Below, in pieces: positions 33,801-47,500 of a stretch of 64,000 nt of DNA; position 1 is the stretch's first letter, and each line of letters starts with the position of its first letter. The notes below the pieces were generated by a model. The model had not been told where the DNA came from. It saw only the letters and a list, made by a program, of their open reading frames with translations, and searched no databases. The stretch spans positions 41,150,456 through 41,214,455 of the forward strand of contig CM049318.1 of NCBI GenBank assembly GCA_026874595.1, written 5' to 3'. This DNA comes from Sipunculus nudus. Taxonomy: Eukaryota > Annelida > Sipuncula > Golfingiida > Sipunculidae. The translations under genes were made by a program, and so were the position numbers.

Positions 33801-36800
33801 CCTACACTCTCACAGCCATGACCACTCCATACATAACACCAGTACACCACCTTCAGCCTCACAACCACGCTCACTCCATACCAAACACCTGTACACCAAC
33901 TTCACTCTCACAACCACGCCCACTCCATACTGAACACCTGTACACCACCTTTACCCTCACAGCCACGCCCATTCCATACCAAACACCTGTACACCACCTT
34001 TACCCTCACAGTCATGCCCACTCCATAAAGAACACTTGTACACCTCCTTGACCCTCACAGCCACACCCACTCCATACAGAACACTAGTAAACCTCCTTGC
34101 ACCCTCACAACTGCATACAGAACATTTGTACACCTCCTTCACCCTCACAGCCTTGCCCACTCCATACAGAACACTTGTACACCTCCTTCACCCTCACAGC
34201 CTTGCCCACTCCATACAGAACACTTGTACACCACCTTCACCCTCACAGCCTTGCCCACTCCATACAGAACACTTGTACACCTCCTTCACCCTCACAACCA
34301 AGCCCACTCCATACAGAACACTGGTACACCTCCTTCACCCTCACAGCCACACCCACTCCATACATAACACCTGTTCAATACCTTCACCCTCACAGCCCCA
34401 TCAACTCCATACAAAACACCTGTACACCACCTACACCATCACAGCCATGCCCACTCCATACATAACACCAGTACACCACCTTCACCGTCACAGCTACGCC
34501 CACTCCATACCAAACACCTGTACACCACCTTCATCTTCATAGACATGCCCACTCCATACTGAACACCTGTACACCACCTTCACCCTCACAACCAAGCCTA
34601 CTCCATACAGAACACCTGTACACCACCTTCACCCTCACAACCAAGCCCACTCCATACCAGACACCTGTATACCACGTTCACCCTCTCAGCTACGCCCACT
34701 CCATACAGAACACCTGTACACCACCTTCACCCTCACAGCCACGCCCATTCCATACGAAACACCTGTACACCACCTTCAACCTCACAGCCACACCCACTCC
34801 ATACAGAACACCTGTACAGCACCTTCACCCTCACAAAACGCCCACTCCATACTGAACACCTGTACACCACCTTCACCCTCACAACCACGCCCACTCCATA
34901 CTGAACACCTGTACACGACTTTCACCCTCATAGCCACGCCCACTCCATACAGAACACCTGTACACCACCTTTACCCTCACAGCCATGCCCACTTAATACT
35001 GAACACCTGTACACCACCTTCACCCTAATAGCCACGCCCACTCCATACCAAACACCTGTACACCACCTTCACCCTTAAAGCCACACCCACTCCATACAGA
35101 ACACCTGTACACCACCTTTCCCCTCACAACCACGCCCTTCATACAGAACACCTGTACACCACCTTCACCCTCACAACCAAGCCCACTCCATACAGAACAC
35201 CTGTACACCACCTACACCCTCACAACCAAGCCCACTCCATACAGAACACCTGTACACCACCTTCACCCTCACAACCAAGCCCACTCCATACCAAACACCT
35301 GTACACAACGTTCACCCTCACAGCCACGCCCACCCCATACCAGACACCTGTACACCACCTTCACTCTCACAACCAAGCCCACTCCATACAGAACAACTGT
35401 ACACCACCTTTACCCTCACAGCCATGCCCAATAAATACTGAACACCTGTACACCACCTTCACCCTCATAGCCATGCCCACTCCATACAGAACACCTGTAC
35501 ACCACCTTTCCCCTCACAACCAAGCCCACTCCATACAGAACACCTGTACACCACCTTCACCCTCACAACCAAGCCCACTCCATACCGATCACCTGTACAC
35601 CAACTTTCCCCTCACAACCAAGCCCAATCCATACAGAACACCTGTACACCACCTTTCCCTCACAACCAAGCCTACTCCATACAGAACACCTGTACACCAT
35701 CTTCACCCTCACAACCAAGCCCACTCCATACAGAACACCTGTACACCACCTTCACCCTCACAACCAAGCCTACTCCATACAAAACACCTGTACACTACGT
35801 TCACCCTCACAGCCATGCCAACTCCATACCAGACACCTGTATACCAAGTTCACCCTCTCAGCTACACCCACTCCATACAGAACACCTGTACACCACCTTC
35901 ACCCTCACAGCCACGCCCATTCCATACGAAACACCTGTACACCACCTTCAACCTCACAGCCACACCCACTCCATACAGAACACCTGTACAGCACCTTCAC
36001 CCTCACAAAACGCCCACTCCATACTGAACACCTGTACACCACCTTCACCCTCACAACCACGCCCACTCCATACTGAACACCTGTACACGACTTTCACCCT
36101 CATAGCCACGCCCACTCCATACAGAACACCTGTACACCACCTTTACCCTCACAGCCATGCCCACTTAATACTGAACACCTGTACACCACCTTCACCCTCA
36201 CAACCAAGCCCACTCCATACCGATCACCTGTACACCACCTTTCCCCTCACAACAAAGCCCACTCCATACAGAACACCTGTACACCACCTTCACCCTCACC
36301 ACCAAGCCCACTCCATACCAAACACCTGTACACTACGTTTACCCTCACAGCCACGCCCACTCCATACCAGACACCTGTACTCCACCTTCACCCTCACAAC
36401 CAAGCCCACTCCATACAGAACACCTGTACACCACCTTCACCCTCACAACCAAGCCCACTCCATACCAAACACCTGTAGACCACCTTTACCCTCAGAGCCA
36501 TTCCCACTCAATACCGAACACCTGTACACCACCTTCACCCTCATAGCCACGCCCACTCCATACAGAACACCTGTACACCACCTTTACCCTCACAACCAAG
36601 CCCACTCCATACAGAACACCTGTACACCACCTTCACCCTCACAACCAAGCCCACTCCATACAGAACACCTGTACACCACCTTCAGCCTCACAACCAAGCC
36701 CACTCCAAACCAAACACCTAGTACCTGTACACCACCTTCACCCTCACAACCAAGCCCACTCCATACCAAACATCTATACAACACCTTCATCCTTACAGCC

Positions 36801-39680
36801 ACACCCACTCCATACTAAACACCTGTACACCACCTTCACCCTCACAGCCACGCCCACTCCATACCAGACACCTGTACACCACCTTCACCCTATCAGCCAC
36901 ACCCACTCCATACAGAACACCTGTACAGCACCTTCACCCTCACAACCACGCCCACTCCATACTGAACACCTGTACACCACCTTCACCCTCAAAGCCATGC
37001 CCATTCCATACCAAACACCTGTACACCACCTACACTCTCACAGCCATGACCACTCCATACATAACACCAGTACACCACCTTCAGCCTCACAACCACGCTC
37101 ACTCCATACCAAACACCTGTACACCAACTTCACTCTCACAACCACGCCCACTCCATACTGAACACCTGTACACCACCTTTACCCTCACAGCCACGCCCAT
37201 TCCATACCAAACACCTGTACACCACCTTTACCCTCACAGTCATGCCCACTCCATAAAGAACACTTGTACACCTCCTTGACCCTCACAGCCACACCCACTC
37301 CATACAGAACACTAGTAAACCTCCTTGCACCCTCACAACTGCATACAGAACATTTGTACACCTCCTTCACCCTCACAGCCTTGCCCACTCCATACAGAAC
37401 ACTTGTACACCTCCTTCACCCTCACAACCAAGCCCACTCCATACAGAACACTTGTACACCTCCTTCACCCTCACAACCAAGCCCATTCCATACAGAACAC
37501 TGGTACACCTCCTTCACCCTCACAGCCACACCCACTCCATACATAACACCTGTTCAATACCTTCACTCTCACAGCCACATCAACTCCATACAAAACACCT
37601 GTACACCACCTACACCCTCACAGCCATGCCCACTCCATACATAACACCAGTACACCACCTTCACCGTCACAGCCAAGTCCACTCCATACAGAACACCTGT
37701 ACACCACCTTTACCCTCACAACCAAGCCCACTCCATACAGAACACCTGTACACCACCTTCACCCTCACAACCAAGCCCACTCCATACAGAACACCTGTAC
37801 ACCACCTTCAGCCTCACAACCAAGCCCACTCCAAACCAAACACCTAGTACCTGTACACAACCTTCACCCTCACAACCAAGCCCACTCCATACCAAACATC
37901 TATACAACACCTTCATCCTTACAGCCACACCCACTCCATACTAAACACCTGTACACCACCTTTACTCTCACAGCCACGCCCACTCCATACCAGACACCTG
38001 TACACCACCTTCACCCTCACAGCCACACCCACTCCATACAGAACACCTGTAGACCACCTTCACCCTCACAACCACCCCCATTCCATACCAAACACCTGTA
38101 CACCACCTTCACTCTCACAGCCATGCCCACTCCATACATAACACCTGTACACCACCTTTACCCTCACAGCCATGCCCACTCCATACCAAACACCTGTACA
38201 CCACCTTCACCCTCAAAGCCACACCCACTCCATACAGAACACCTATACACTACCTTCACCCTCACAACCACGCCCACTCCATACCAAACACCTGTACACC
38301 ACCTTCACCCTCACAGCCACACCCACTCCATACATAACACCTGTACACCACCTTTACCCTCACAGCCATGCCCACTCCATACCGAACACCTGTACACCAC
38401 CTTTCCCCTCACAACCACGCCCACTCCATACAGAACTCCTGTACACAACCTTCACCCTCACAACCACCCCCATTCCATACCAAACACCTGTACACCACCT
38501 TCACTCTCACAGCCATGCCCACTCCATACATAACACCTGTACACCACCTTTACCCTCACAGCCATGCCCACTCCATACTGAACACCTGTACACCACCTTT
38601 CCCCTCACAACCAAGCCCACTCCATACAGAACACCTTTACACCACCTTCAGCCTCACAACAGAGCCCACTCCAAACCAAACACCTGTACACCACCTTCAC
38701 CCTCACAACCAAGCCCACTCCAAACCAAACACCTGTACACCACCGTCACCCTCACAGCCATGCCCACTGCATACCAAACACCTGTACACCACCTTCACCC
38801 TAAAAGCCACACCCACTCCATACAGAACACCTGTACACCACCTTTACCCTAACAGTCATGCCCACTCCATACGAAACACCTGTACACCACCTTTCCCCTC
38901 ACAGCCACGCCCACTCCATACCAGACACCTGTACACCACCTTCACCCTCACAGCCATGCAAACTCCATACATAAAACCTGTACACACCTTCACCCTCACA
39001 ACCAAGCCCACTCCAAACCAAACACCTGTACACCACCTTCACCCTCACAGCCATGCCCACTCCATACCAAACACCTGTACACCACCTTCACTCTCAAAGC
39101 CACACCCACTCCATACAGAACACCTGTACACCACCTTTACCCTAACAGTCATGCCCACTCCATACAAAACACCTGTACACCACCTTTCCCCTCACAGCCA
39201 TGCCCACTCCATGTAAAACACCTGTACAATACCTTCACCCTCACAGCCACGCCAACTCCATACAAAACACCTGTACACCACCTTCACCCTCACAACCAAG
39301 CCCACTCCATACAGAACACCTGTACACCACCTTGACCCTCACAACCAAGCCCACTGCATATAGAACACCTGTACACCACCTACACCCTCACAACCAAGCC
39401 CACTCCATACAGAACACCTGTACACCACCTTTACCTTCACTACCAAGCCCACTCCATACAGAACACCTGTACACCACCTACACCCTCACAACCAAGCCCA
39501 CTCCATACAGAACACCTGTACACCACCTACACCCTCACAACCAAGCCCACTCCATACAGAACACCTGTACACCACCTTTACCCTCACAACCAAGCCCACT
39601 CCATACAGAACACCTGTACACCACCTTCACCCTCACAACCACGCCCACTCCATACAGAACACCTGTAGACCACCTTCACC
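24872..39680 (+). repeat. 49-bp minisatellite, main segment (about 300 units)
   Basis: 14.8 kb of near-continuous 49-bp units with sequence variants. The plus strand is C-rich, the minus strand G-rich. Most units lack a stop in all three plus frames, so chance ORFs rich in His, Pro and Thr appear; I do not regard them as genes. Variant units show block duplication: a short unit with ACAACTGCATACAGAACATT recurs near 25480, 26255, 28745, 31475, 34110 and 37340, and a 782-bp block near 29179 is repeated at 29961. Confidence 0.95.
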
Positions 39681-39770
39681 AGCATACAGACAGCGCAACC
39701 TTGCCTAGAACTTATTATATTATTTTTGATTTGGTGATCCTGATTATTGGTGGATTTATGTGGGCTTTAA
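39681..39770. other. Unique junction between two minisatellites
   Basis: About 90 bp of unique AT-rich sequence separates the C-rich 49-bp array from the G-rich 33-bp array. No gene is seen. Confidence 0.7.
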
Positions 39771-41560
39771 GTGATCCAGAATGTGGATGGAGGTATGTGG
39801 TAAGAGATCCAGAATGTGGGTGGAGGTATGTGGTAAGTGATCCAGAATGTGGGTGGAGGTATGTGATAAGAGATCCAGAAAGTTGGTGGAGGTATGTGGT
39901 AAGTGATCCAGAATGTGGGTGGAGGCGTGTGGTAAGAGATCCAGAATGTGGGTGGAGGTGTGTGGTAAGAGATCTGGAATGTGGGTGGAGGTATGTGGTA
40001 AGAGATCCAGAATGTTGGTGGGGGTATTTTGCAAGTGATCCAGAATGTGGATGGAGGTATGTGGTAAGAGATCCAGAATGTGGGTGGAGGTATGTGGTAA
40101 GTGATCCAGAATGCGGGTGGAGGTATGTGGTAAGAGATCCAGAATGTTGGTGGAGGTATTTTGCAAGTGATTCAGAATGTGGATGGAGGTATGTGGTAAG
40201 AGATCCAGAATGTTGGTGGAGGTATGTGGTAAGTGATCCAGAATGTGGGTGGAGGTATGTCACAAGAGATCCAGAATGTAGATGGAGGTATGTGGTAAGT
40301 GATCCAGAATGTGGATGGAGGTATGTGGTAAGAGATCCAGAATGTTGGTGGAGGTATGTGGTATGTGATCCAGAATGTTGGTGGAGGTATGTGGTAAGAG
40401 ATCCAGAATGTGGATGGAGGTATGTGGTAATTGATCCAGAATGTGGATGGAGGTATGTGGTAAGAGAATCAGAATGTGGGTGGAGGTATGTGGTAAGTGA
40501 TCCAGAATGTGGGTGGAGGCGTGAAGTAAGAGATCCAGATTGTGGGTGGAGGTGTGTGGCAAGTGATCCAGAATGTGGGTGGAGGTATTTTGCAAGTGAT
40601 CCAGAATGTGGGTGGAGGTATGTGGTAAGAGATCCAGGATGTTGGTGGAGGTATGTGGTAAGAGATCCAGAATGTTGGTGGGGGTATTTTGCAAGTGAAC
40701 CAGAATGTGGATGGAGGTATGTGGTAAGAGATCCAGAATGTAGGTGGAGGTATGTGGTAAGTGATCCAGAATGTGGGTGGAGGTGTGTGGTAAGAGATCC
40801 AGAATGTGGGTAGAGGTGTGTGGCAAGTGATCCAGAATGTGGGTGGAGGTATGTGGTCTGTGTTACTGTGTGGCATGTAAGTTATCCAGAATGTGGGTGG
40901 AGGTAAGTGATCCAGAATGTGGGTGGAGGTGTGTGGTAAGAGATCTAGAATGTGGGTGGAGGTGTGTGGCAAGTGATCCAGAATGTGGGTAGAGGTATGT
41001 GGTCTGTGTTACTGTGTGTAGTATGGAAGTGATCCAGAATGTGGGTGGAGGTATGTGATCCAGAATGTGGGTGGAGGTATGTGGTTAGAGATCCAGAATG
41101 TGGGTGGTGTGGCAAGTGATCCAGAATGTGGGTGGAGGTATGTGGTCTGTGTGTAGTATGTAAGTGATCCAGAATGCGGGTGGAGGTATGTGGTAAGTGA
41201 TCCAGAATGTGGGTGGTGTGTGATAAGAGATCCAGAATGTGGGTGGAGGTGTGTGGCAAGTGATCCAGAATGTGGGTGGAGGTCTGTGTTACTGTGTGTA
41301 GTATGCAAGTGACCCAGAATGCGGGTGGAGGTATGTGGTAAGTGATCCAGAATGTGGGTGGAGGTGTGTGGTAAGAGATCCAGAATGTGGGTAGAGGTGT
41401 GTGGCAAGTGATCCAGAATGTGGGTGGAGGTATGTGGTCTGTGTTACTGTGTGGCATGTAAGTTATCCAGAATGTGGGTGGAGGTATGTGTTACTGTGTG
41501 TAGTATGCAAGTTATCCAGAATGCGTGGTAATGTGGTCTGCAAGTGATCCTAAATGTGGG
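39771..41560 (+). repeat. 33-bp minisatellite, clean then irregular
   Basis: Units read GTGATCCAGAATGTGG - GTGGAGGTATGTGGTAA. About 31 regular units run to 40813, then irregular composite units with TCTGTGTTACTGTGTG-TAGTATG inserts continue to about 41560. 33 bp is 11 codons, so the plus strand shows an 11-residue repeat open in one frame; this is a consequence of the period. Many units contain GGTAAGT or GGTAAGA. Confidence 0.93.
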
Positions 41561-41689
41561 TGGAAGTATGTGGTAAGTGTTACTCTGTGTAGGCTGCAAG
41601 TGATAAAGAATGTGGGTGATGGTCTGTGTTACTGTGGGTGGGCTGTACGTGATCCAGAATGAGGGTGGAGGTATGTCAGCTGAAAGTGA

Positions 41690-41895
41690 CTCTGATTGTG
41701 GGTGGAGGTATGTGGGCCGCAAGTGTCTGATTGTGGGTGGCGGTATGTTGGCTGTGTCTTATTGTGGGTGGAGGTATGTCGGCTGTAAGTGTCTGATTGT
41801 GGGTGGAGGTATGTGGGCTGTAAGTGTCTGATTGTGGGTGGAGGTATGTGGGCTGTAAGTGTCTGATTGTGGGTGGCAGTATGTTGGCTGCAAGT
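41690..41895 (+). repeat. 35-bp minisatellite related to the 33-bp units
   Basis: About six units of GTCTGATTGTGGGTGGAGG - TATGTGGGCTGTAA. They share the GTGGGTGGAGGTATGTG core with the 33-bp array, implying a common origin. Confidence 0.9.
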
Positions 41896-44215
41896 GTCAT
41901 AATGTAAAATAAAAAAGAGAGGCAGGTTTGTGTGAGCTTTGGCTCAGTTTTTATTCACAACTTAAAAACATATTGTCAAACAGAGCATGTATTTATGTCT
42001 GCAGTCCAGGACCAAGGACAGCCTTGCCGTTATAATTGTAAAAGCAGACCTTATCATTAGAGATGTCCCAACCTGTTGTACATAAAAAAACTGGGCTGAA
42101 GCATTTGGTGTATGAATAACACTCACTGTCGATGAAGACTACCAATACATTGTTTAGGATAACGCAAATTCGTAAAAACTCTGGCCACTTATGTTCATGT
42201 CACAGGTGTAAAATTAAGATAAAAGACTCATAAAATTGTGTTTTTCATAACAAGACTAACAAAACTGCTGATCAAGCAATCATGAAAAAAAAATCAGACG
42301 ATCATACACATATGATTAGATAAAACATTGGACCTCCTGTGTACTTCCAGAGGAAGACCCTGAATTTGTTCAGACATTTTTTTGGAGAAATTCCAACAAA
42401 CTTGCATGGTTATTTGTCAGTCACCAGGGAAGTGCCCTCCACAGATCCACATTTATCCTATTCATCAACTAAATAAATGGCTAAACTCTCAAGTGTAGCA
42501 TTACATGTAATGTAACGCTGGTGCTATCCTGTTCAGTGACTGATTGATTGCCAGGTCTTTGTGACTGACTATATGAATCAAACTTTTCAAATGCTGACTT
42601 GACAACAGGAATATTCTTAGATCATGATCTGTGTGAATGGATAAACCAACCACTAGGGTATGTTTGTAACTTGATGTCGATACATTTAGAGAAACGGGTT
42701 TTTCATAGGGACAACAGGAGGCTGTCAGGTCATCTTCTATGATTTTCATGACAACTACTGTACAGTACTCTAGCAAACTTAAAAAATCAAAACAACCTAA
42801 ACAAATCTCTTCTGACAAATTTAAGTTTTCAAGTATTTGTAGCAAACAGGACAAATAAAGTGGAAACACTTATTGTAATAAATTTTTTGGATATTTTTTT
42901 GGAGCTAGCGTAACTTTCTGGTACTCCTTTCTTAAATATTAATAAAGTTATCCCCATGCCAGGCACTGTCTGTGGCTGTGTGTATGTCCATGGACACAGC
43001 TACCCACCTGTGAAACACTCCATGTGTGTAGACACAGCTGCACACCTGTCCAACACTATTTATATGCACACAGCTGCCCAACTGTCTGACACTGCAGCTC
43101 TAGTCACACAGCTGTCAATTTGCAGACACTCTGTATCTTTCTTTGAGCAGAGCTGTTCACCTGTCTGCAAACATGAGCATGTCTACCCATGGCTTATACA
43201 TCTGTCTGACACTGCAAATCTGCCCCTTGGCACAGCTGTCTAAGAAAACAAATGCCAACTGCTTGTCCCAGTTTTTCACCTCCCTGAACAAGGCACACAT
43301 ATTGAGAATAACTGACAGGAAGGCAGAACTCTAATCAGAGACTCCATGAAAACAATGAAGACCTCCATGATTTCATATTTATTTGGAATGCACACACAAA
43401 AATATGGAATGCAGGAAATAAATCAAGTGTACAAGCTGCCAAGGAAATCTGCCAAAACAAGTAACAATTCATGCATTATGTACAACCTTTATACATAAAA
43501 GACAATCTGCAAGGCTGCCCAGACTGAACTCTTCACATTTTAATGGGCATTTCATGCAAACTCATATCTGACTAAATCCACCTAAACTAAAACATTGAAT
43601 CATATACAATACAGTTTAGCTTACTGTTAATATGGCAACCTGCACTCTTGCATTCTGAGATGATGTAGTAAACCACAGCTGAAGTGAGATAACATGTTTA
43701 TCTTATTCTGAGATTATTAAAACATGAAAAACATCTCATTCTGATGTAATTAATAACATACTATACAATAAAATACTGTTACATGGAGAGTGGTCTCCTA
43801 AGGGCACACATGAAAATGTTAGTACAGCATACATTTTGCATAGGCCTTGTGATATGAGGCTGTTTGATTCATAATATATTATTTTCCCTATATGATAAAT
43901 CACCTAGAAATGATCCATTTAATAATCTGAGACGGTCTGGTTCAATATCCTTCATGAGATTTGTAATTAAATACCACCCAGAAATGAGCTTGATGATATA
44001 GACTGGCACCCAGCACACTTATGTCATTGCTGAGCTCTGCCATCAGATCAACGACCTCATACCACCTCAGCTGCTCCTGCATCTGGTAAGATTCTGGTAG
44101 ACTGGTGCATCCCATCTAAAACTTTTCCTGACTTACACTAACCAGATTCTTTTTCAAACCTTTCTTACATACTTAATCTTATCAAAAGGTCAACCACCTG
44201 CAAATGAACTGCTAA
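41896..44215. other. AT-rich sequence without a supported gene
   Basis: No spliced gene is evident. A 122-codon minus-strand open frame (42869-42501) has no recognisable domain. 42990-43235 is a degenerate repeat of CACAGCTG-CCACCTGTCTGACACT words. Confidence 0.4.
42990..43235 (+). repeat. Degenerate tandem repeat of CACAGCTG...CTGTCTGACACT
   Basis: The words GACACAGCTGC, CACCTGTC and CTGACACTGCA recur irregularly, suggesting a decayed minisatellite. Confidence 0.5.
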
Positions 44216-44507
44216 GGCCACAAAAATAAAAAGGTATGGTTCTCAGGCACTTTTTTTCAGAAATCACTGCAGCCAGGCAGTATTTTATTTTTTACCTTTT
44301 TTTAATTTTTTTTATAAAAATGTCATATGATCTGGAAAATCATGAAAATAATCAAGGTGAAAGCACTACATAACAAAGGAAATCGTATCAAAATTGTATT
44401 ATTTTAACTTCTTGAAGGATGAAAATCAAAATAAAAATGTTTGATGCGGGGAGTTAAAATTGACACGGGTGGTGCCTGAGAACCCTACCTTTTATTTTTG
44501 TTTGGCC
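44216..44507. mobile_element. PIF/Harbinger-like MITE, copy 1
   Basis: 292 bp with imperfect terminal inverted repeats of about 35 bp (44216-44250 and 44472-44507; GGCCA...GGTTCTCAGGCAC at the left, its complement at the right). It is flanked by TAA on both sides (44213-44215 and 44508-44510), the 3-bp TWA duplication typical of PIF/Harbinger elements. No ORF. Confidence 0.75.
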
Positions 44508-47500
44508 TAAACCCTTTGCAAAGGTTTTGAATAGGCAAAATTAAACCCTTGAACACTGGAATTTTAGAACTCAACCTCTTCATCTGAAACAGTGACTGAT
44601 TCAATAAAGATGGTTTGTCTGATGATATAGTGAGGGTACTACTCAGTGTTAATACCAGTCTTTTCTTACTGGTTATACCCCCGTGATTTTGCTATGTAAC
44701 ATCCCTTTGTGGCTGTCATGTCAAGAATGGTTTTCTATTTTGCGTTTATTCCTGTGTGTGGTTTATGTTTGGTATACTCTAGCTGTTCTACTCCTTCATC
44801 AACCTGTGTTTTTGCAATACTTTCAAATCCATGTACCAGTAGTACACAAGTATCAAATAAAGAAAGAAAAAAAAAATATAAGTAGCAACTGTTGCAGTTC
44901 CATATAGAGGCCATTGTTGAGTCTGCTACAATAACAGGCTACAGTTTATCATCTTGTTTAAGTAACTGACAATGACCTGCGGTCCAAGTTTGATACAGTC
45001 TGAAGTGTTTCTTTTCCAGAAGACACGGTACCTATCTCATGCAGGCTTGAAGTACAAAACCCCCACTGTCAGAGTACTGTGTGTATTTTACAAGAACAGC
45101 TAATATAACTGCAGCTATAACAAGGGGATGTCACAAGTGTAAGTTAGCAAAATAGTACATGGTCTGCTCTGATATACTCAGATAACCAGAACTGTTTACA
45201 GTAAAATCAATATAGTGTATGGTAATAAATTTACTTAAATAATATTTCAAAATTCTGAGATTTCTTACAGAAATTTGAGAATTAAACATTAACATGTAAA
45301 AATATGGTCCAAAGTTTCCTGATCAATACAAGCAGCTTAATAAGACCACGTATTCTCTGACAAATCAAATATGCTTCCCATCAAGGATATGAGCACTCAA
45401 GACTGTTGTAATATTTGTTCTTCTCCATGATATGATTGTCCCTATGATGAATTGTTAAAATGTACCAGTATGCTTTTAATATATGAATATGTTGAAGGAA
45501 TTGATGCGAAACAAAAGCTCTGGCACTATCACCCCACAAGTGGAGCATCCAGTTGAACTAATCACATGGTTATGCAAATCAGTCATGTGACTACCACTGA
45601 ACCTGTTTCTTCCAACTAACTTGAACTGACAAACCATACATAGCAAGAGGTAACAAATTTATGAAGTGTCTTCTGCATTCAAGTTTCAGTACATTATCCT
45701 GAAAAATGAAAGTGGATGAAAATGGAGTGTCATGATGCCAATTCACTTTCTTGGTGTACCCCATTTTAATATTGCCCATTCCAACTCTGCACAGCCTTGT
45801 ATTTAATCAAATAATATGAAACATGGTTTTCTCAATGCAGCCTATGTAATCAGCATAGAAATATATGTAGCATATTTAGAAGTTGATATGCCTTGTCTAG
45901 AATTTAATAATGAACTAATTTATGGTTTTGAAGTGGTTTTCTGGAACATATGTATCAAGAATTGTAGTTTCACAGACTGCTTATATTAACATATTAATTT
46001 CTGTGTCCATAGTTTCAACAGGAGGCTAAACTGATTTTAGATGCCACTCTGATTGCAGTTATCCACAGTCTCTGTCTGTTATACTTTTCCCAAATATAAC
46101 ATTGATAGATCAGATCATGTATGGTTACATTAACATACCATTTCTCTAAATACTGACGTGTTACATACTGAAAGGAAGACGCAATGGTTAGTTGAAATTA
46201 ATTCACAAAAAAGTGACCTACATTTATACTCTCACACATACACACAGTGATTAAAGAATACTATAATATAAGGTTAGTTAATATGTACATATCACAGGCA
46301 ACAGTAGCCAGTTCATGGTTGAAGTAAAAATGGTTGATAGATTCTCCACCAGAGGGCCCTCTGACACTCAATCACCTCAGTATAATATGGACTGTATCAT
46401 CACACCAGTTATGACCTTATTTTCCTTAAGTTGTCATGAGGATCTTTGCAGAAGATAAGCTAAGCCAGAATCAGATGACTGTAAAATACTGTTATGATTA
46501 ACTTTTTATTCCCAGCAGAGCGTTTGCTGGCTGACGAGTGTCTAATCAAATGCTGCCTCCTTTTCATGCAAAGAAGTGTAAATCTTGCTAGAAAAGTCAG
46601 AAAAAAAATATAAAAGTATAAATCAATGTTAAAATGTGAAAATTTCTTAAATTAGTTCCTGTGAAACTAATCAAGCTATAGGAATTTAATGATATATTAA
46701 GCTCTGTGGAGCTTCTCTCACAATTAAAGTTTTCAGTGTTGCAAGGCTTAGTCATTTTGTTGCTAATGAAATCTTGGCAACCATTCATCCTGTAATATAC
46801 AAGTCACTTTTCTGAAACAGTGACACAACATATCTCTGGTCTGAAATCATAATCTTCATGATGATGACCGGTGAAAAGGTATAAAGAGACACATCTACAA
46901 GAGATCTTAGGAACATCTAACAGTATGTAGAATTTAAGATTTGTAGGTCCAATGGTTTCAAATGTGCTATGTTAACAGCTGGGTGGCCAGCGCAATGACA
47001 GACAAAGAAGACTTAGATAATTATAAAAGCAGTCCCTTCTAAAAAAAAAGTAAAACACTTTGCAGCACTGTTAATTTGGCCACCAGTAAAACTACACAAC
47101 TTTTAATCCAACTATGGTTATCATGTTGATAGTTTTTTTTTATATCCTGGTATACGCATACTGTGGCCAGTTTAAACTTATCACCAAGTGTTTCTAACGG
47201 ATAATATAGAGTAACACTAGATTTTGTCCTGGATTTAGACAATACTCTAATTCTTATGGCAGACAGTGACTCCAGTTCCTGTTCATTCAATTACATATTC
47301 AGAGACTGATAATTCATGAATAATGTAGAGACCTCTGGTGGAGATGTGGATGAACTAATAAACAATAGAACCCTTAACTACTTAAGTCTCTTTTCGAAAC
47401 CACTTAGTCTTGAAAATACAGCTGTTACCATGCCAACATAAAAGAAAACCTGTTCAGACACCAAGCATTTGCAATTTTCTGCAATAGTTTGAGACTGGCC

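Noticed and set aside
24872-39680. CRISPR-like regular array
   Set aside because: The whole 49-bp unit repeats; there are no unique spacers, and the genome is eukaryotic.
24872-39680. Steroid-receptor palindrome in AGAACA-CC-TGTACA
   Set aside because: Half-site spacing is 2 rather than 3 and the second half-site is off consensus.
39200-40813. 537-codon ORF spanning both minisatellites
   Set aside because: The frame stays open because the second unit is 33 bp (11 codons); it has no domain and crosses unrelated repeats.
42501-42869. 122-codon minus-strand ORF
   Set aside because: No recognisable domain, no splice context and AT-rich surroundings; probably chance.
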